This document shows positions 23,936 to 36,184 of a stretch of 64,000 nucleotides of DNA, in pieces. The DNA is from Ehretia macrophylla (Eukaryota; Streptophyta; Magnoliopsida; Boraginales; Ehretiaceae): contig CM075769.1 in NCBI GenBank assembly GCA_037974665.1, positions 78,763,190 to 78,827,189 on the forward strand. The letters run 5' to 3'. The translations under genes were made by a program, and so were the position numbers. Each line of letters starts with the position of its first letter. The stretch's first letter is position 1. The notes under the pieces are model-generated. The model ran no database searches. It saw only the letters and a list, made by a program, of their open reading frames with translations, and was not told the DNA's origin.

Positions 23936-24084
23936 ATCATGTTGAGGGCGCAATTCCAATATGTGTTAACTGTTCACAGTGCCATCCTAGAGAGATGGCC
24001 AATTCAAAAGGCCCAATGGGCTTAACGACAACCCATCCACTTCAACAACGCAGCATGCTCGCAAGACGTGATATCGACACGATG

Positions 24085-24089
24085 CAGGG
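24085..24089. repeat. Target-site duplication of element B, left
   Basis: CAGGG here against TAGGG at 31641-31645, one mismatch. Neighbouring units read TAGGG at this point of the spacer, so the left copy has mutated C for T since insertion. Confidence 0.8.
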
Positions 24090-26532
24090 TGTCACGCCCC
24101 AACTCGACCCCTCATATGATCAGTCAAGACGCAACGGAATTCGGCAGTATAACGATAGTAAATAGGATACCAAGGCTCTAAACCAACCTCAATAGGACAT
24201 CATACATTAACTCCACAAACCATACAACAAACAACTCCTCAATAAAATAACAACATACATCATAACCATAATATACAATAAACGTTCTTCGTTATACGCC
24301 TCCGTTCCAATATAATAAATGAACCTTAATATACATTACAAAAACATATTGAGCCAATCTAGCAACCTAATCATAAACACAAGAAAGGCTACTAAGACAA
24401 CATCGACTAATTCATTAACTTTTCAACATCTTCTACATTATGAACTACAAAGCATATAAAAGTCTACTAAGTTAATTTACAAGATAGTAAAAGAATACAA
24501 TATCAAGGATAAGACTCTGAAACATAAGACTCATCCACATAAAGCACATTCTCAGCTTCCTGAGGCACGTATCCGTAATTTTGCTCAAGTACACCTGTAA
24601 GCATGCAATAATAGAGAGTGAGCTTATATAAAATAAGCCCAGTGAGGATCAAATAGATCTCTAACAGTATTCACTATACTCCTTGGAAATAATCCTTTGA
24701 GCAAGTAAACACACAATAACATCAATAATACTATCATAACATAATCTATAATGACCATTCAATAAAGGATACACTAGTTGGTGTAGCTCCAAACGCCATC
24801 ACGATCACAACAGCCTTCTTGTGACTCCCATAAACTCATGCACCCGAGGTACCCCAATAACCTCTCCCTCCATGACACCTCCATCATGCGAGCTGGAGGC
24901 AGTCTCTGGTAGTCATGCCGTTATCAACCCGACAGACCGATGCTGCCCGAGAGGTGGCACACACATACCAAAGACTCAGCAATAATAATAAACATCAATC
25001 ATTCACAGGAGGACAGTCAGGAGAACAGCCTATCTCCCGGCATCAATCATCAATCAATAATCATCAATAATCATCAATAATCATATTATCAACATAATAA
25101 CATCAATAATTAATTTAACAACAAATAACTAGGTTAGATGAAAAAGTAGGTCATCCAACCGAACATGCATTAAACACACAATAAAACCCTAGTTTACCCA
25201 TCATCAACTCACAATTCAATCACTCAAACCACACCCAATCAACTAAGGCTCAGTTCAACAATTTAAAGAAAGATAACCTAAACTTCAAATAATCATATCT
25301 TACATCCTACTAATCCAAACAAATCCAAATCAGTTTCAAACACTCACCCATTCAATCAACTACATTAGCCCCCTCGGAAACCAACCAAAACACATCCAAA
25401 TCATGCTCAATACCCTAAAACCCTAATGTGTCATGGCTGAAATTTCTGAATTTTAGCACGGACATCGTAATAAAAAATTTGACATTACAACGGTGCTACC
25501 ACGTAATTATCAAACATTTAGAAATCGACGGCAATCGATTCCGATCAACACAACTCAAAATAATCAACATTAACCAAATTATTCAACTTTAAATACCCGA
25601 AAAATAATAATTATGCTACAATCGTTCAAATCTCATACTATTACATATAAATGATCCCTAGTATGCAGGGAGCAATAATCTAACATCAAAGTAACGTGTT
25701 AACTGTGCAATAATTATTTGTACGCATAAACACAAAATATGAGTTTTGAGATCTAGAATTTTTCTCTCACCTTTGATGTGTTTTGATGCAAGAAATGTGT
25801 AGAATGGATGCCAAACAAGTGAAATCGAGCTTTGAATGAAGTGATTTGGACTTGAATTGCAAAATCTATGTGAAAAATGCTTGAAAACCTTTGAAAAATG
25901 TCTTCATCTTTCTCCTACAAGGAACCATGGTTTTGTGTGTGTTTTTGGAGGTGTTTTGCTTTGTTTTTAATGTGTGTTGATGATATATTAAGCAAAGGTC
26001 AAATAAATAAACGAAAGTCAAAGTGGAAACTAATTATTTTTAGTGTTTTCTTGACTTTAAATGCATTTTCTTGATCACCAATATTCAAAACAATTATCCA
26101 ACAGCCAAGATAGCTCAAGTAGTTTATTTTTAGGTGACAAGAAGTTTTACAATCAAACAATTTCACCCGAGTCGGCTTAAAACTCGATTTTCGCAAAAGT
26201 CGGTGTAAAAACCCTAATAAATTCCTAAGCCGATTTTAAAACTGTTTTAATCAAACACAGGTCTATTAAAGTCCGTGGACTAGGTCTAGAAGGGTTAAAA
26301 AGACCATTTTCAAAATTATAGCGGACGTGTTTCGAAAATACTATTCACTAAAAATCGACGATAAAATTTCTGACTCCGTTTTTTATGAAAATTTCATGAA
26401 TGCACATTTAGCATGTTCTAGGAGTATTAATATCAAAATATTATAAGCCATATAGCACATAGACAAGTTAATTCACGCAAATCGAGGCAAAGACACGCAA
26501 ATCGAGGTAAAGACGAAAACTGGGGTTTCACA
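24090..26532 (-). repeat. Element B 3' LTR (2443 bp)
   Basis: Starts TGTCACGCCCC on the plus strand and ends GGTTTCACA. It carries a CATCAATAAT microsatellite-like tract at about 25041-25084, the donor-like word at 25775-25764 (minus) and the hairpin at 24620-24640. Compared with the other LTR it has an extra 15 bp near 24510 and about 10 bp near 24940. Confidence 0.94.
24620..24640 (-). other. LTR hairpin, element B 3' LTR
   Basis: In element sense GGGCUUAU pairs with AUAAGCUC around a 5-nt loop. One pair is G-U, which works only in the minus-strand RNA and not in the other strand. CACT precedes it, as in elements A and C. Confidence 0.7.
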
Positions 26533-26545
26533 TTCTCCCCTCCTT
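26533..26545 (-). promoter_or_regulatory. Polypurine tract of element B
   Basis: Reads AAGGAGGGGAGAA on the minus strand, directly beside the TGTGAAACC start of the 3' LTR. Confidence 0.85.
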
Positions 26546-26550
26546 AAAAC

Positions 26551-26568
26551 AATTGCGTCCGCGCAATT
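26551..26568 (-). repeat. Palindrome beside polypurine tract, element B
   Basis: Arms AATTGCG (26551-26557) and CGCAATT (26562-26568) equal those of element A at 2096-2113. Only the last loop base differs (TCCG here, TCCT in A). Confidence 0.6.
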
Positions 26569-28919
26569 CTCGAACTGACTGACAATTAAATCCTCAATCG
26601 TTACACTTAACAATACTTCTCTTAGTTCTCATTTATCTCTTAGGATGACACCTAACCAAAGACCTCAAAAGAACAAACTCTGTTGACTGCAAGTTGATGA
26701 TCATAATTCCAAGACAATCTTCAATTCATAATTCTCTCCTACCTAATATCATATTGCATATGAAAGAAATCACAACTCCAAAGTCTTAGCATGACACCAC
26801 TAATTATCAATCATCCCCTACTACACAAAAGAGCTCTATGAACACCCCGAGGGTTTAAAAACTCATTTACGATAACATGAATGATTACTGATCAAGGAAA
26901 TATCTCAAAAGTGACATTGGTCAGAATATGGCTCTTATGAAATTTACAAGGAAATAAGAATATGGAAAGTCATATTCGAGCCAACAATCAAGTGAACAAG
27001 ATGTGAAACAGGTTAGAGAGTCAAGGGGCTAATAGTTTAATAAAGAAGCATGATAACTAAGATAAGAAATGTCTCAGCACCTATCAGTTAAATAAGTACA
27101 AACAAAGGATGATGACGAGTCAAAACAGTGCTGAGTATGTTGAACAAAAATTCCTGAACAAGTAGATATTTCAATTCTCGATGATTGTTCAAGGAACCAA
27201 CAAGTAGGTTGTACTTGAGGTGAAATGAAATTAAGAAATAAGAGATGATTAATTCAATAGAAAATATGAGTGTCAAGATAATGAGTATCTCAGCACGCAA
27301 TAACCAAAGAAGTATAAATAAGAAAGGACAATGCTGAGTATATTAAATGAGCAATTACAAGTAAAGTAATGGCTCAGGATTTAATAATGAAACAATAGGA
27401 TTACAAGGATCAACAAGAATGACAATGATGTACTTAGGTAGGGAGTACATCAAGCAAGTGGAATTCGAACAAGTAAAATGGTATACCAAAGGAAAAATTA
27501 CTTTCAAATGAATAGTAGTAGGATGAAATGAAATATTGAAATCAATGGCTGGACATAGACATTGAAATATAGAAGTCTCAAACCTTTACTCCAATAAGAG
27601 ACATTGATATAAGAAGCAAATATGAATGTTAAGAATAGAAACAATGTCAAATGAGTATAGGATCCATTAATCCAATAAGCAAACTTTCAAGAAACAATTG
27701 ACAGGCTAGAAAAGTGTAACTCTCTCTCAAATAAGTGAGAATAGAGTAGAAAAGAATAATAAGACCAATAGAATAGGAAGCACAAAGGGGGTGTCCCACC
27801 TACACATTTAAATACCAACAAGTCAAATCCTACAATCTATCTTCCTCCAAAACAAGACACTAAGGAGATCTAGAGAACCTAAGGAGTCATAACAATCACC
27901 AAACAAGATAAATCACTCCAAAATTTTACATTCCGTACCAGACCAATCACTAAACAAGATAAATCACCGATTACCCAACAAGATTAACTAATGAAGACTC
28001 CAAAATATGATAACACAATACAGATTCATACTAACCCATTATAACACAAGAGAATCCCCAATCAACAATTTAGAAAGTCATACCACCTAGAACTCAAAAT
28101 CTTGATGTAGGTAAGTAAATGTTCAGTCATCCAAATGCATTCTTATTTCCTCAAATAATTCTATCTCCCAACAATTACATCTTCGAATAAAATAACTTTA
28201 GTCAGGAATCACTCTAATTGTCTCCAAGATTTAAAGATCAAAACTCCAAAATATCCATTAATAATATAGCAATCCCAAATAGTAGAAACACTCACATGTT
28301 ATACTACACTTCATTCCATTCACAAATATACATCACTAATTCCTCAAATAAATTCATTCTAAAATGACCTCAAGAAAGTATAGTCTGAGTTGAGACTCCA
28401 AAAGTGTCTAATGATAACCTCACGGAAACCTCAACTTATGATCCATCTCCAAGTAATAACAAGTTAAACATGGCAACAAAAGTAATTATAATCATCAAGA
28501 TACATTGCTATTTCCTCGAACAACTTCATTCTCGCTAAAGGAACATCAAGATCAATCCACTAAGCCGAAACTAAAATCCATAAACATAACAATAAAAATC
28601 TAACTGATAAACTTCTAAAATAATAATAATTCAAAATCATGGCCTACCACTATTTCCGAAAACTCTTGCAGTCATCCTTACTTCACCTAAAAGAATCACC
28701 CACAGTTATAGAATATATACAATTACATCACATGAAAATAGGTACAACGTAATGCATGATTATCATATAATATAACATTATCACATAACACACAATTCAG
28801 CATATAAGAAGCCAACATCACATAAATAGGTTATATCACAGAAGTAGGTTATAAACAATTAAAGTCACATAAGCAACAACCTTCACATAAGGCACTTTGA
28901 TCACATAAAACACATTTGT

Positions 28920-28973
28920 CACATAATACACATTAATCACATAATGCACATTAATCACATAATGCACATTAAT
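28920..28973. repeat. 18-bp tandem repeat, three copies
   Basis: Three consecutive copies of CACATAATGCACATTAAT; the first has ATA for ATG. This is a small satellite inside element B next to looser CACATAA words. Confidence 0.85.
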
Positions 28974-29196
28974 TACAACACATTGAGTACGTATAGCATG
29001 TTATCACATAAAACATATTGACCACATTAGTTCACTTAACACACAAGGCATACTGGTCACATAGAAAGTTAGACACATAAGTAAATTAATCACATAAACA
29101 TATCAACATATGTTTCACTTTTCTTCACTTAATACATACTTGCATGCTTAGACCACTACCCACATTTCGAGGATACCCCGACTGACATCTAATCAA

Positions 29197-29208
29197 GCTC
29201 TGATACCA
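29197..29208 (-). promoter_or_regulatory. Primer binding site (initiator tRNA-Met), element B
   Basis: TGGTATCAGAGC on the minus strand, 6 nt (TTTAAG) inside the 5' LTR end. The same 6-nt spacer is present in element C. Confidence 0.9.
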
Positions 29209-29705
29209 CTTAAATGTCACGCCCCAACTCGACCCCTCCTATAATCAGTCAGGACACAACGGAATTTTGACAGTATAACGATAGTAAATAGGATACCGAG
29301 GCTCTAAACCAACCTCAATAGGACATCATACATCAACTCCACAAACCACACAACAAACAACTCCTCAATAAAATAACAACATACATCATAACCATATTAT
29401 ACAATAAATGTTCTTCGTTATACGCCTCCGTTCTAATATAATACATGAACCTTAATATACATTACAAAAACATATTGAGCCAATCTAGCAACCTAATCAT
29501 AAACACAAGAAAGGCTACTAAGACAACATCAACTAATTCATTAACTTTTCAACATCTTCTACATTATGAACTACAAAGCATATAAAAGTCTACTAAGTTA
29601 ATTTACAAGATAGTAAAACAATACAATATCAAGGATAAGACTCATCCACATAAAGCACATTCTCAGCTTCTTGAGGCACGTATCCATAATCTTGCTTAAG
29701 TACAC

Positions 29706-30872
29706 CTGTAAGCATGCAATAATAGAGAATGAGCTTATATAAAATAAGCCCAGTGAGGATCCGATAGATCTCTATAGTATTCACTATGCTCCTTGGAAAT
29801 AATCCTTTGAGCAAGTAAACACACAATAACATCAATAATACTATCATCACATAATCTATAATGACCATTCAATAAAGGATACACTAGTTGGTGTAGCTCC
29901 AAACGCCATCACGATCATAACAGCCTTCTTGTGACTCCCACAAACTCACGCACCCGAGGTACCCCAATAACCTCTCCCTCCATGACACCTCCATCATGCG
30001 AGCTGGAGGCAGTCTCTGGTAGTCATGCCATTATCAACCCGACAGCCCGAGAGGTGGCACACACATACCAAAGACTCAGTAATAATAATAAACATCAATC
30101 ATTCACAAGAGGATAGTCTAGCAGAACTACCTATCTCCCGGCATCAATCATCAATCAATAATCATCAATAATCATCAATAATCATATTATCATCATAATA
30201 ACATATATAATCAATTTAACAACAAATAACTAGGTTAGATGACAAAGTAGGCCATCCAACCGAACATGCATTAAACACACAATCAAACCCTAGTTTACCC
30301 ATCATCAACTCACAATTCAATCACTCAAACCACACCTAATCAACTAAGGCTCAGTTCAACAACTTAAAGAAAGATAACCTAAACTTCAAATAATCATATC
30401 TTACATTCTACTAATCCAAACAACTCCAAATCAGTTTCAAACACTCACCCATTCAATCAACTACATTAGTCCCCTCGAAAACCAACCAAAACACATCCAA
30501 ATCATGCTCAATAACCCTAAAACCCTAATGTGTCATGGCTGAAATTTCTGAATTTTAGCATGGACATCGCAATACAAAATTTGGCATTACAACGGCGCTA
30601 CCACGTAATTATCAAACATTTAGAAATCGACGGCAATCAATTCCGATCAACACAACTCAAAATAATCAACATTAACCAAATTATTCAACTTTAAATACCC
30701 GAAAAATAATAATTATGCTACAACCGTTCAAATCTCGTAGGATAACATATAAATGATCCCTAGCATGCATGGAGCAATAATCTAACATCATATTAACATT
30801 TTAACGGTTCAATAATTATTTATACGCATAAACACAAAATATGAGTTTTGAGATCTATAATTTTTCTCTCAC
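29706..30872 (-). other. Possible intron inside element B LTR
   Basis: Donor GT at 30872-30871 in CAAAG|GTGAGAG; acceptor AG at 29707-29706 in GCTTACAG|GTG; size 1167 nt. The left LTR keeps both sites (25770 and 24595; 1176 nt). An alternative acceptor CTCAG|GAAG lies about 40 nt farther on. Prediction only. Confidence 0.35.
29731..29751 (-). other. LTR hairpin, element B 5' LTR
   Basis: Same stem and loop as at 24620-24640, unchanged although the surrounding LTR sequence has diverged. Confidence 0.7.
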
Positions 30873-31640
30873 CTTTGATGTGTTTTGATGCAAGAAATGT
30901 GTAGAATGGATGCAAAACAAGTGAAATCAAGCTTTGAATGAAGTGATTTGGACTTGAATTGCAAAATCTATGTGAAAAATGCTTGAAAACCTTTGAAAAA
31001 TGTCTTCATCTTTCTCCTACAAGGAACCACGATTTTGTGTGTGTTTTTGGAGGTGTTTTGATTTGTTTTTAGTGTGTGTTGATGATATATTAAGCAAATG
31101 TCAAACAAATAAAAGAAAGTCAAAGTGGAAACTAATTATTTTTAGTGTTTTCTTGACTTTAAATGCATTTTCTTGATCACCAATGTTCAAAACAATTATT
31201 CAACACCCAAGCTAGCTCAAGTAAATTATTTTTAGGTGACAAGAAGTTTTACAATCAAACAATTTCACCCGAGTCGGCTTAAAACTCGATTTTCGCAAAA
31301 GTCGGTGTAAAAACCCTAATAAATTCCTAAGCCGATTTTAAAACCATTTTAATCAAACACAGGTCTATTAAAGTCCGTGGGCTAGGTCTAGAAGGGTTAA
31401 AAAGACCATTTTCAAAATTATAGCAGACGTGTTTCGAAAACACTATTCACTAAAAATCGACGATAAAATTTCTGACTCCGTTTTTTATGAAAATTTCATG
31501 AATGAACATTTAGCATGTTCTAGGAGTATTAATATCAAAATTATCATATTATAAGCGATATAGCACATAGACAGGTTAATTCACGCAAATCGAGGTAAAG
31601 ACACACAAATCGAGGTAAAGACGAAAACTGTGGTTTCACA

Positions 31641-31645
31641 TAGGG
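31641..31645. repeat. Target-site duplication of element B, right
   Basis: TAGGG, matching the usual spacer sequence at this point of a 5S unit; its partner is CAGGG at 24085-24089. Confidence 0.8.
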
Positions 31646-32058
31646 GCATCTGATGTATCGCGAGTCAGGTTGTCGTCCTTTTAACAGCTAATGACGTATG
31701 ATCCGGGACGAAAAAACAAGGCAAAAGAAGAAAAGTGGCCTGAAACTGATGAAAACGTTCGATTTTGGGCTCTAAAAATGGGCAAAGCGAGCAAAGCGAG
31801 CAAACTCGCTGCCCCCGTCGTAGAGCTCTCAGAGAGCTTTGCAACGGTATGCTGTGCGCCGTATAACTCCTTACGAATCAAAAGTTATGGGTACAGTAGC
31901 GACGGAGACCTGGTCACAAGCCCTACGCCCTCGGTTGGTGGGATCGGCCTCTACGTGAAGCGAAGTTGTCTTGCCCAATGTTCCGTGGGATTCGGTAATA
32001 GAGATTTCGTGGATAAAGTATCTTGGCAAACCTAACCAGGGCAAAAAAAATTGAAAAG

Positions 32059-32177
32059 GGGGTGCCACACGAGGACTTCACAAGGGGTCACCCATCCTTG
32101 TACTACTCTTGCCCAATCACGCTTAACTTTGGAATTCTGATGGGATCCGGTGCATTAGTGCTGGTATGATCGCACCC
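32059..32177 (-). rRNA. 5S rRNA gene copy 28
   Basis: 119 nt. Differences: U112G, G98U, C95U, U79A, G68A, C61A, G48A, C44U. Its 3' spacer carries a 9-bp direct duplication (AGCGAGCAA, near 31785-31802) found in no other unit. Confidence 0.92.
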
Positions 32178-32735
32178 GTCATGTTGAGGGCACAATTCCT
32201 ATATGTGTTAACGGTTCACAGTCCCATCCTAGAGAGATGGCCCATTCAAAAGGGCCAATGGGCTTAACGACAACCCATCCGTTTAAACAACGCAGCATCC
32301 TCCCAAGACGTGATATCGACATGTTTTAGGGCCCTGTGATATCCCGCAAGTCAGGTTGTCGCCTTTTTAACAGCTCACGACGTACGATTAGGGACGAAAA
32401 AATAGAGCAAAAGAACAAAAGTGGCCTGAAACTGATGAAGATGTTCGATTTTCAGCTCCAAAAATGGGCACAACGAGCAAACTCACTACCCCCGTCGTAG
32501 AGCTCTTAGAGAGCTTTGCAACGGTATGCTGTGCGTCGCGTAACTCCTCACGAATCAAAAGTTATGGGCACCGGAGCGATGGAGGCCTGGTCACAAACCC
32601 TACGCCCTCGGTTCTCGGGCCTGGCCTCCACGTGAAGTCAAGTTGTCTTGCCCAATGTTCCGTGGGATTTGGTAATAGAGATTTGGTGGATAAAGTATCT
32701 TGACAACCCTAACCAGGGCAAAAAAAATTGAAAAG

Positions 32736-32854
32736 GTGGTGCAACACGAGGACTTCCCAGGCAGTAACCCATCCTAGTACTACTCTCGCCCAAGCATGCT
32801 TAACTTCGGAGTTCTGATGGGATCCGATGCATTAGTGCTGGTATGATCACACCC
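32736..32854 (-). rRNA. 5S rRNA gene copy 29
   Basis: 119 nt. Differences: C118A, C93G, C92U, G89U, G58A, C28U, C6U. Box C has three changes. Confidence 0.92.
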
Positions 32855-33420
32855 GTCACGTTGAGGGCACAATTCCTATATATGTTAACGGTTCACAGTG
32901 CCAGCCTAGAGAGATGGCCCATTCAAAAGGCCCAATGGCCTTAACGACAACCCATCCGCTTCAACAACGTAGCATCATCACAAGACGTGATATCGACACG
33001 TTGTAGGGTCCTCTGATGTCCTACGAGTCAGGTTGTCATCCTTTTAACAGCTCACGACGTACCATCCGGGACAGAAAAACAGGGCAAAAGAAGAAAAGTG
33101 GCCTGAAATTGATGAAATCGTTAGATTTTGGGCTCCAAAAACAGGCACAGTGACCAACCTGGCTACCCCCATCGTACAGCTCTCAGAGAGCTTTGCAACA
33201 GTATGCTGTGCGCCGCGTAAATCCTTACGGATCAAAAGTTATGGGCACCGGAGCGACGAAGACCTGGTCACAAACCCTACACTCTCGGTTTGTGAGCCCG
33301 GCCTCTGCGTGAAGCGAAGTTGTCTAGCCCAATGTTCTGTGGGATTCGGTAATAGAGATTTGGTGGATAAAGTATCTTGGCAACCCTAACCAGGGCAAAA
33401 GAAATTGAAGTTAACCAGGA

Positions 33421-33478
33421 CGCTTAACTTCGGAGTTCTCATGGGATCTGGTGCATTAGTACTGGTATGATAGCACCC
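33421..33478 (-). pseudogene. 5S rRNA copy 30, 3' half deleted
   Basis: Only RNA positions 1-58 remain. The 3' 61 nt, with boxes IE and C and part of box A, are missing, and the usual A8/AAAA stretch is reduced to GAAATTGAA. The junction carries TTAACCAGGA, which resembles the CCTAACCAGGG of the flanking spacer, so the break may be a template switch rather than a clean deletion. It cannot be transcribed as a 5S gene. Confidence 0.9.
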
Positions 33479-34035
33479 GTCATGTCGAGGGCACAATTCC
33501 TATATGTGTTAACGGTTCATTGTGCCAGCCTAGAGAGGTGTCCCATTCAAAAGGCCCAATGGGCTTAACGACAATCCATCCGCTTTAACAACACAACATT
33601 CTCGCAAGACGTGATATCGACACGTTGTAGGGCCCTTTGATGTCCCGCGAGTCAGGTTGTCGTTCTTTTAACAATGCATGACGTACGATCCGATACAGAA
33701 AAACTAGGCAAAAGAACAAAAATGGCTTGAAACTGATGAAAACGTTCGATTTTGGGCTCCAAAAAGGGCACAACGAGTAAGCTGGCTGCCCCCGTCGTAG
33801 AGCTCTCAGAGCGATTTGCAACGGTATGCAGTGCGCTGCATAACGCCTTACGGATGAAAAGTTATGGGCACCGGAGCGACGGAGACCTGGTCACAAACCT
33901 TACGCCCTCGGTTTGCGAGCCCGGCCTCTACGTGAAGCGAAGTTGTCTCGCCAAAGGTTTCGTTAGATTCGGTAATAGAGATATGATGGATAAAGTATTT
34001 TGGCAACCCTAACCAGGGCAAAAAAAATTGAAAAG

Positions 34036-34154
34036 GGGGTGCAACACGAGGACTTCCCAGGGGGTCACCTATCCTTGTATTACTCTCGCCCAAGCACGCT
34101 AAACTTCGGAGTTCTGATGGGATCCGATGCATTAGTGCTGGTGTGATTGCACCC
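34036..34154 (-). rRNA. 5S rRNA gene copy 31
   Basis: 119 nt. Differences: G85A, U79A, G75A, A54U, C28U, U12C, G7A. Confidence 0.92.
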
Positions 34155-34712
34155 GTCATGTTGAGGGTACAATTCCTATATGTGTTAACGGTTCACAGTG
34201 CCAACCTAGAGAGATGGCCCATTCAAAAGACCCAATGGGCTTAACGACAATCCATCCGTTTCAACAATGCTGCATTTTCGCAAGACGTGATATCGACACA
34301 TTGTAAGGCCCTCTGATGTCTTGCGAGTCAGGTTGTCGTCCTTTTAACAGCTCACGACGTACAATCCGAGACAGAAAAACAAGGCAAAAGAAGAAAAATG
34401 GCTTGAAACTGATGAAAACGTTCGATTTTGGGCTCCAAAAATGGGCACAGCTAGCAAGCTGGCTACCCCCATCCTAGAGCTCTCAAAGAGCTTTGTAACG
34501 ATATGATGTGCCCCACGTAACTCCTTACGAATCATAAGTTATGGGCACCGGAGCGGCGGAGACCTGGTCACAAACCCTACGCCCTCGGTTTGCGGGCTCG
34601 GCCTCTACGTGAAGCGAAGCTGTCTTGACCAATGTTCCGTGGGATTCGGTAATAGAGATTTGGTGGATAAAGTATATTGGCAGCCCTAACCAGGGCAAAA
34701 AAAATTGAAAAG

Positions 34713-34831
34713 GGGGTGCAACACGAGGACTTCCCAAGGGGTCACCCATGCTAGTACTATTCTCGCCCAAGCACGCTTAACTTCGGAGTTCTGATGGGAT
34801 CCGGTGCATTAGTGCTGGTGTGATCGCACCC
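34713..34831 (-). rRNA. 5S rRNA gene copy 32
   Basis: 119 nt. Differences: C95U, G82C, G72A, U12C. Confidence 0.93.
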
Positions 34832-35389
34832 GTCATGTTGAGGGTACAATTCCTATATGTGTTAACGGTTCACAGTTCCAGCCTAGAGAGATGGCGCATT
34901 CAAAAGGCCCAATGGGCTTAATGACAACCCATCTGCTTCAACAATGCAGCATCTTCACAAGACGTGAAATCGACACGTTGTAAGGCCCTCTAATGTCCCG
35001 CGAATCAGGTTGTCGTCCTTTTAACAACTCACGACGAATAATCCGGGATGAAAAAATAGAGCAGAAGAATAAAAGTGGCCTGAAACTGATGAAAACGTTC
35101 GATTTTGTGCTCCAAAAATGGGCACAGCGAGCAAGCTTGCTAGCCCCGTCGTAGAGTTCTCAGAGAGCTTTGCAACAGTAAGCTGTGCACCACGTAACTC
35201 CTTACGGATCAAAAGTTATGGGCACCGGAGCGACGAAGACCTTGTCGCAAACCCTACGGCCTCGGTTTGCGGGCGCGACCTCTACGTGAAGCGAAGTTGT
35301 ATTGCCCAATGTTCCGTGGGATTCGGTAATAGAGATTTGGTGGATAAAGTATCTTGGCAACCCTAACCAGGGCAAAAAAAATTGAAAAG

Positions 35390-35507
35390 GAGGTACATCA
35401 GAGGACTTACCAGGGGGTCACCCATCCTAGTACTACTCTTGCCGAAGCACGCTTAACTTCGGAGTTCTGATGGGATCCGGTGCATTAGTGCTGGTATGAT
35501 TGCACCC
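35390..35507 (-). rRNA. 5S rRNA gene copy 33
   Basis: 118 nt: G108 is deleted. Other changes: C118U, C114U, U111A, G99U, G68A, G64C, G7A. The 3' stem strand is badly disturbed. Confidence 0.9.
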
Positions 35508-36065
35508 GTCATGTTGAGGGCACAATTCCTATATGTGTTAACAGTTCACAGTTCCAGCCTAGAGAGATGGCCAATTCAAAAGGCCCAATGGGCTTAATGA
35601 CAACCCATCCGCTTCAACAACGCAGCATCCTCGCAAGACATGATATTGACATGCTGTAGGGCCCTCTGATGTACCGCGAGACAGGTTGTCGTCCTTTTAA
35701 CAGCTCACGACGTACAATCCGGGAGGAAAAAATAGGGCAAAAGAAGAAAAGTGGCCTGAAACTAATGAAAACGTTAGATTTTGGTCTCCAAAAATGGGCA
35801 TAGCGAGCATGCTCGCTGCCCCCTTCGTAGAGCTCTCAAAGTGCTTTGCTACGGTATGTTGTGCACCGCGTAACTCCTTTCGGATCAAAAGTTATGGGCA
35901 CCGGAGCGACGGAGACCTAGTCACAAACACTACGCCCACGGTTTGCGGGCCCGGCCTCTACGTGAAGCGAAGTTGTCTTGCCCAATGTTCCGTGGGGTTC
36001 GGTAATAGAGACTTGGTGGATGAAGTATCTTGGCAACCCTAACCAGGGCAAAAAAAATTGAAAAT

Positions 36066-36184
36066 GGGGTGTAACACGAGGACTTCCCTGGGGGTCACCC
36101 ATCCTAGTACTACTCCCGCCCAAACACGCTTAATTTCGGAGTTCTGGTGGGATCCTGTGCATTAGTGCTGGTATGATTGCACCC
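36066..36184 (-). rRNA. 5S rRNA gene copy 34
   Basis: 119 nt. Differences: G113A, U96A, A69G, C61U, G51A, U38C, C29A, G7A. It shares G113A, C61U and G51A with copies 35, 38 and 41, marking one repeat lineage. Confidence 0.92.

Larger units (their letters stand above)
6291..24089 (-). repeat. 5S rDNA tandem array, left block (27 units)
   Basis: Head-to-tail units of 675-678 bp with all genes on the minus strand. Going left to right, a unit reads: telobox-like AAACCCTA, a conserved GTCTTGCCCAATGTTC region, AACCCTAACC, A8 (the T-run in gene sense), the 119-bp gene, TATA-like box, GGCCCA...AATGGGC, then a spacer with GATATCGACACG, a CGTACG palindrome, an A-rich tract and the palindrome AGCTCTC-A-GAGAGCT. 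Units ahead of copies 8 and 13 lack about 61 nt, and the unit ahead of copy 14 lacks about 35 nt. Spacer and gene look about equally diverged by eye. Confidence 0.95.
26533..29214 (-). other. Element B interior, non-coding
   Basis: 2.68 kb, strongly AT-rich, with stops in all frames (longest frame about 70 codons) and no recognisable retroviral domain. A degenerate direct repeat holds the words TCAGCAC...ATAAGTA...AAAGGA...TGCTGAGTAT at about 27070-27140 and again at 27290-27345. Near the primer site it becomes rich in CACATA words (28740-29130). Confidence 0.7.
24090..31640 (-). mobile_element. Element B: complete non-autonomous LTR retrotransposon
   Basis: Seen: LTRs at 24090-26532 and 29215-31640, polypurine tract, primer site and a 5-bp target duplication, all consistent with a minus-strand element of 7551 bp. 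The 2682-bp interior has no gag or pol, so mobility must have been supplied by another element. Removing the element and one 5-bp duplicate rejoins a single 5S unit of 686 bp, which is 677 plus a visible 9-bp duplication. The two LTRs differ more than those of element A, including a 15-bp and a roughly 10-bp indel, so B looks older. Its primer-site spacing (TTTAAG) equals that of element C, and its polypurine-side palindrome equals that of A, linking all three. Confidence 0.94.
29215..31640 (-). repeat. Element B 5' LTR (2426 bp)
   Basis: On the minus strand starts TGTGAAACC at 31640 and ends GGGGCGTGACA at 29215. It would drive transcription leftward. It contains donor-like CAAAG|GTGAGAG (30877-30868), the hairpin at 29731-29751 and acceptor-like TTACAG ending at 29706. 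Confidence 0.94.
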
